Origin: a virus
IMG/VR virus record: IMGVR_UViG_3300035698_005333
Span: 1-23,366 of that record
Reading direction: 5' to 3' (one strand)
DNA length: 23,366 nucleotides
Shown in pieces: positions 21,867 to 23,366 of this stretch (its first letter is position 1; every line of letters starts with the position of its first letter). The notes under the pieces are model-generated. The model was given only the letters and a program-made list of their open reading frames with translations, did not search any database and had not been told where the DNA came from. Position numbers and translations under genes: made by a program.

Positions 21867-22046
21867 ATGAAGATAGAACAAATATACAACGAAATGATAG
21901 ACAACACAACAAAAGCAATTAATAAAGTGAATGGTAGCACTAAAAAACATAATATATTAGATACTTTAAAGGTTAATAAATGGCTTATAATAGGTATTAT
22001 ATGGGTTTGGTTACTTGTATTAATAGAATGCGTTAGGGGTGTTTAA
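21867..22046 (+). CDS. 59-residue single-span membrane protein
   Basis: ATG has a GGAG site 10 nt upstream and the stop lies 2 bp before the next ATG. Residues 1-38 are polar and helical (EQIYNEMIDNTTKAINK), and residues 39-54 are a hydrophobic span (WLIIGIIWVWLLVLIE) followed by CVRGV. Early membrane proteins of this type are common in phages of Gram-positive hosts; function is unknown. Confidence 0.6.
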   Translation: MKIEQIYNEMIDNTTKAINKVNGSTKKHNILDTLKVNKWLIIGIIWVWLLVLIECVRGV

Positions 22047-22048
22047 AA

Positions 22049-22288
22049 ATGGGAAAAGTTAAAATTAATTATATTGATAAAATACCAAAAGTGAAAAGTA
22101 AAAAACTATTTTATTATGACATAAGAACTGATGATATAGGCAATGGACCAAGTATTGAAAGAATGGTTATAATTAATCGTGAAGGTAGTATAGTAGCAAA
22201 TAAAGACCTATTAAAAGATAATAGGAGTTATGACTTGAATGACTTATATGAAGAATGGGAAGTTATAGAAGAAAGGGGATTAATGTAA
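22049..22288 (+). CDS. Small acidic protein, unknown
   Basis: This 79-residue ORF follows AGGGGTG with good spacing. The core FYYDIRTDDIGNGPSIERMV and INREGSIVANKDLL look like a compact beta-rich domain, with an acidic helical end (LNDLYEEWEVIEE). I have an impression of small 'YY-x-I-R ... I-x-x-x-V-x-V-N' proteins of mobile elements but cannot name a family. It is followed without gap by the next gene. Confidence 0.6.
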   Translation: MGKVKINYIDKIPKVKSKKLFYYDIRTDDIGNGPSIERMVIINREGSIVANKDLLKDNRSYDLNDLYEEWEVIEERGLM

Positions 22289-22489
22289 ATGATAGTATTA
22301 TCTTATATATTAAAAGATTATTATGGTGAGGAAAAACACGAAGAAGTTAATTTAGGGGACTTTAATAGTGCTACCGAACTAGCATTTGAACTAGGGAAAA
22401 AAGGGGTTAAAATAAGCAGACAAGCAGTAAATGAAGCAATAAGAAATGACTATATAATCAATAAAGAGTATAAAGTTTGGAAAGTATAA
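22289..22489 (+). CDS. Small DNA-binding candidate, NUMOD1-like HTH
   Basis: This 66-residue ORF starts directly after the previous stop with GGGGATT 9 nt upstream. The second half, FNSATELAFELGKKGVKISR, then AVNEAIRNDYIIN and a closing YKVW, follows the NUMOD1 pattern 'S-x-x-E-A-x-x-x-L-x-I-S-x-x-x-I-x-x-A-I-...-Y-x-W', a helix-turn-helix module usually attached to homing endonucleases. Here it stands alone, with no nuclease, so a small regulator is possible. The resemblance is suggestive only. Confidence 0.5.
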   Translation: MIVLSYILKDYYGEEKHEEVNLGDFNSATELAFELGKKGVKISRQAVNEAIRNDYIINKEYKVWKV

Positions 22490-22534
22490 GCAATATTATA
22501 TGTTAAATTATAGGTAGAAAGGTAGGTAATTTAT

Positions 22535-22804
22535 ATGTTTAAATGTGAAAAGTGTTTTTATACGTTCGAAAATCCATCTTATATTAAAGAAAGGGTCGGA
22601 GAATATCAAAGGATAGATGTGTTTACAGAGTATAGTTGTTGTCCTAATTGTAAATATGATGAGTACGTTGAAGTTTCAAACGATATATGTCCTAAATGTA
22701 GAAAACATAATTATCAAGTATTTAGAAAATTGTATGATAGTTACACAGTCGAAGAACAAGAAATATTAATAGAAGATATGTTAAAATATTGGGGGGTGGA
22801 ATAA
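22535..22804 (+). CDS. 89-residue zinc-finger protein with three Cys pairs
   Basis: GAAAGGTAGG precedes the ATG. The protein has CEKC near the start, CCPNC in the middle and CPKC later, enough cysteines for one zinc ribbon plus an extra pair, or two sites sharing ligands. The C-terminus is acidic (VEEQEILIEDMLKYWGVE). Zinc ribbons of this size are typical of phage transcription modulators and DNA-binding accessory proteins. No exact family is recognised. Confidence 0.65.
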   Translation: MFKCEKCFYTFENPSYIKERVGEYQRIDVFTEYSCCPNCKYDEYVEVSNDICPKCRKHNYQVFRKLYDSYTVEEQEILIEDMLKYWGVE

Positions 22805-22948
22805 ATGACAAAAACAGATATAAAAGATAATGAAATCAAAAGACTAAAAGAAATGGTTACGAAATTACAACAAGAAAAACAACAACTTGAAAATAAATTA
22901 ATTCAAGTTATAACTGCTAATAATATAGTTTTAAAGAATATGAACTAA
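22805..22948 (+). CDS. 47-residue coiled-coil peptide
   Basis: ATG directly follows the previous stop (TAA ATG) with GGGGGTGG 6 nt upstream. Nearly the whole peptide is a leucine-zipper-like heptad array (EIKRLKEMVTKLQQEKQQLE), suggesting dimerisation with itself or a host target. Function unknown. Confidence 0.6.
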   Translation: MTKTDIKDNEIKRLKEMVTKLQQEKQQLENKLIQVITANNIVLKNMN

Positions 22949-23085
22949 ATAATAACTCTCCCGCTTACGAGCAAAAAACACGCCAAGAAAAAGAGAAATG
23001 TTTCTACATGAAACAACTTCTATTTTGTAGGTATAGATTGGGTTTGTGTGTTTCGAGTTTATACCGTTAATAAGGAGGAAAAAGA
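22949..23085 (+). promoter_or_regulatory. Structured leader region before the 67-residue gene
   Basis: No gene is seen. Two inverted repeats occur: GTTTC-TACAT-GAAAC (around 23000-23015) and GGTATA ... TATACC (about 23030-23066, 24-nt apart), just ahead of a strong AGGAGG site. They could form an RNA structure controlling the downstream gene or an operator. No promoter consensus is convincing here. Confidence 0.3.
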
Positions 23086-23289
23086 ATGAAAATAATAGGT
23101 ATTTTTTTACAAATATTAAATATGTTTATATTATTTGGGTCGATATTTATGTTGACGTATAGTATATACGAATTAATTATTATAGATATTGTATTTTATT
23201 TAATAACTATGTTAATGTCAACAGTATTTTTAATAATAAATAATATATTTGAAATAGAATGTGGAAACTTAACGAAAGTAGTAAAATAA
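23086..23289 (+). CDS. 67-residue membrane protein with two transmembrane helices
   Basis: AAGGAGG lies 8 nt before the ATG, the best ribosome site in the rightward region. Residues ~3-27 and ~29-53 are hydrophobic (IIGIFLQILNMFILFGSIFM; IIIDIVFYLITMLMSTVFLI), followed by a polar tail (EIECGNLTKVVK). Small two-helix proteins can act as holins, but the position in the early region argues against lysis; superinfection exclusion or membrane modification is as likely. Confidence 0.6.
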   Translation: MKIIGIFLQILNMFILFGSIFMLTYSIYELIIIDIVFYLITMLMSTVFLIINNIFEIECGNLTKVVK

Positions 23290-23290
23290 A

Positions 23291-23366
23291 ATGGAAGAAT
23301 TATTAATTAAAATTAAAAACAATGAAGATTTAGAATATTTAGGTAAAATGTGGAAAGATATCACAA
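23291..23366 (+). CDS. Partial ORF at the right edge
   Basis: An ATG 1 bp after the previous stop opens MEELLIKIKNNEDLEYLGKM and continues past the end of the window. There is no clear ribosome site, so translation would be coupled. Function cannot be judged. Confidence 0.45.
   Translation, partial: MEELLIKIKNNEDLEYLGKMWKDIT

Noticed and set aside
23000-23070. tRNA gene (a GTTTCGAGTT-like loop and GGTATA/TATACC stem)
   Set aside because: The stem spacing gives a total length of only about 37 nt and no cloverleaf arms or anticodon stem are present.
1-23366. CRISPR array, insertion sequence, integrase or attachment site
   Set aside because: No regularly spaced repeat, transposase, recombinase or terminal inverted repeat was seen on either strand.

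Overview
This window is a stretch of a tailed-phage genome (free phage or prophage) from a low-GC, Gram-positive-type host, most likely a member of the Bacillota. The evidence is the AT-rich sequence, strong AGGAGG-type ribosome binding sites, TTG and GTG starts, a clostridial-type M23 endolysin and a DUF859-type tail protein. UGA, UAA and UAG all serve as stops, so the standard bacterial code applies. No chromosomal gene, integrase, tRNA or CRISPR array is visible. The capsid belongs to the N4-gp56 type. No tail-tube or tape-measure gene lies between capsid and fibres, and a small adaptor-like protein plus an 832-residue nozzle-like protein are present, so a short-tailed (podovirus-like) particle is the best guess.

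Layout. From 20513 down to 1 everything is read leftward: a metallophosphoesterase gene broken by two 1-nt frameshifts (19583-20513); a tight block of regulatory hairpins and promoters with a possible ~95-nt RNA (19316-19516); a 58-residue zinc-ribbon protein, small terminase candidate, large terminase, a 57-residue coiled-coil protein and the portal (15178-19297); scaffold, major capsid protein and a small basic protein (12825-15055); a three-gene surface-glycan cassette of GT4 glycosyltransferase, TagD-like cytidylyltransferase and LicD-family transferase (10687-12767); adaptor and nozzle candidates (7704-10631); a frameshifted lectin-like tail fibre (5811-7702); a small charged protein; holin candidate and endolysin (3981-5313); a second fibre (1913-3970); and a DUF859/Fn3 tail protein running off the left edge.

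A non-coding divergent region (20565-20954) holds an isolated GC-rich patch and a very AT-rich tract. To its right a TTGACA promoter surrounded by palindromes drives a rightward run of very small genes (21032 to the right edge), including membrane peptides, a Cys4-type zinc protein, a NUMOD1-like HTH candidate and a coiled-coil peptide. These look like early or host-takeover genes.

The most striking themes are: (i) a self-contained 'sugar plus CDP-polyol plus phosphotransferase' cassette inside the structural-gene region; (ii) repeated compact junctions in which a terminator hairpin, its T-tract and the next leftward promoter are superimposed, the -35 box lying in the hairpin and an extended -10 just after the T-tract; and (iii) two unrelated fibre genes that share a 98-bp, nearly identical 5' module, one of them frameshifted exactly where the shared module ends.
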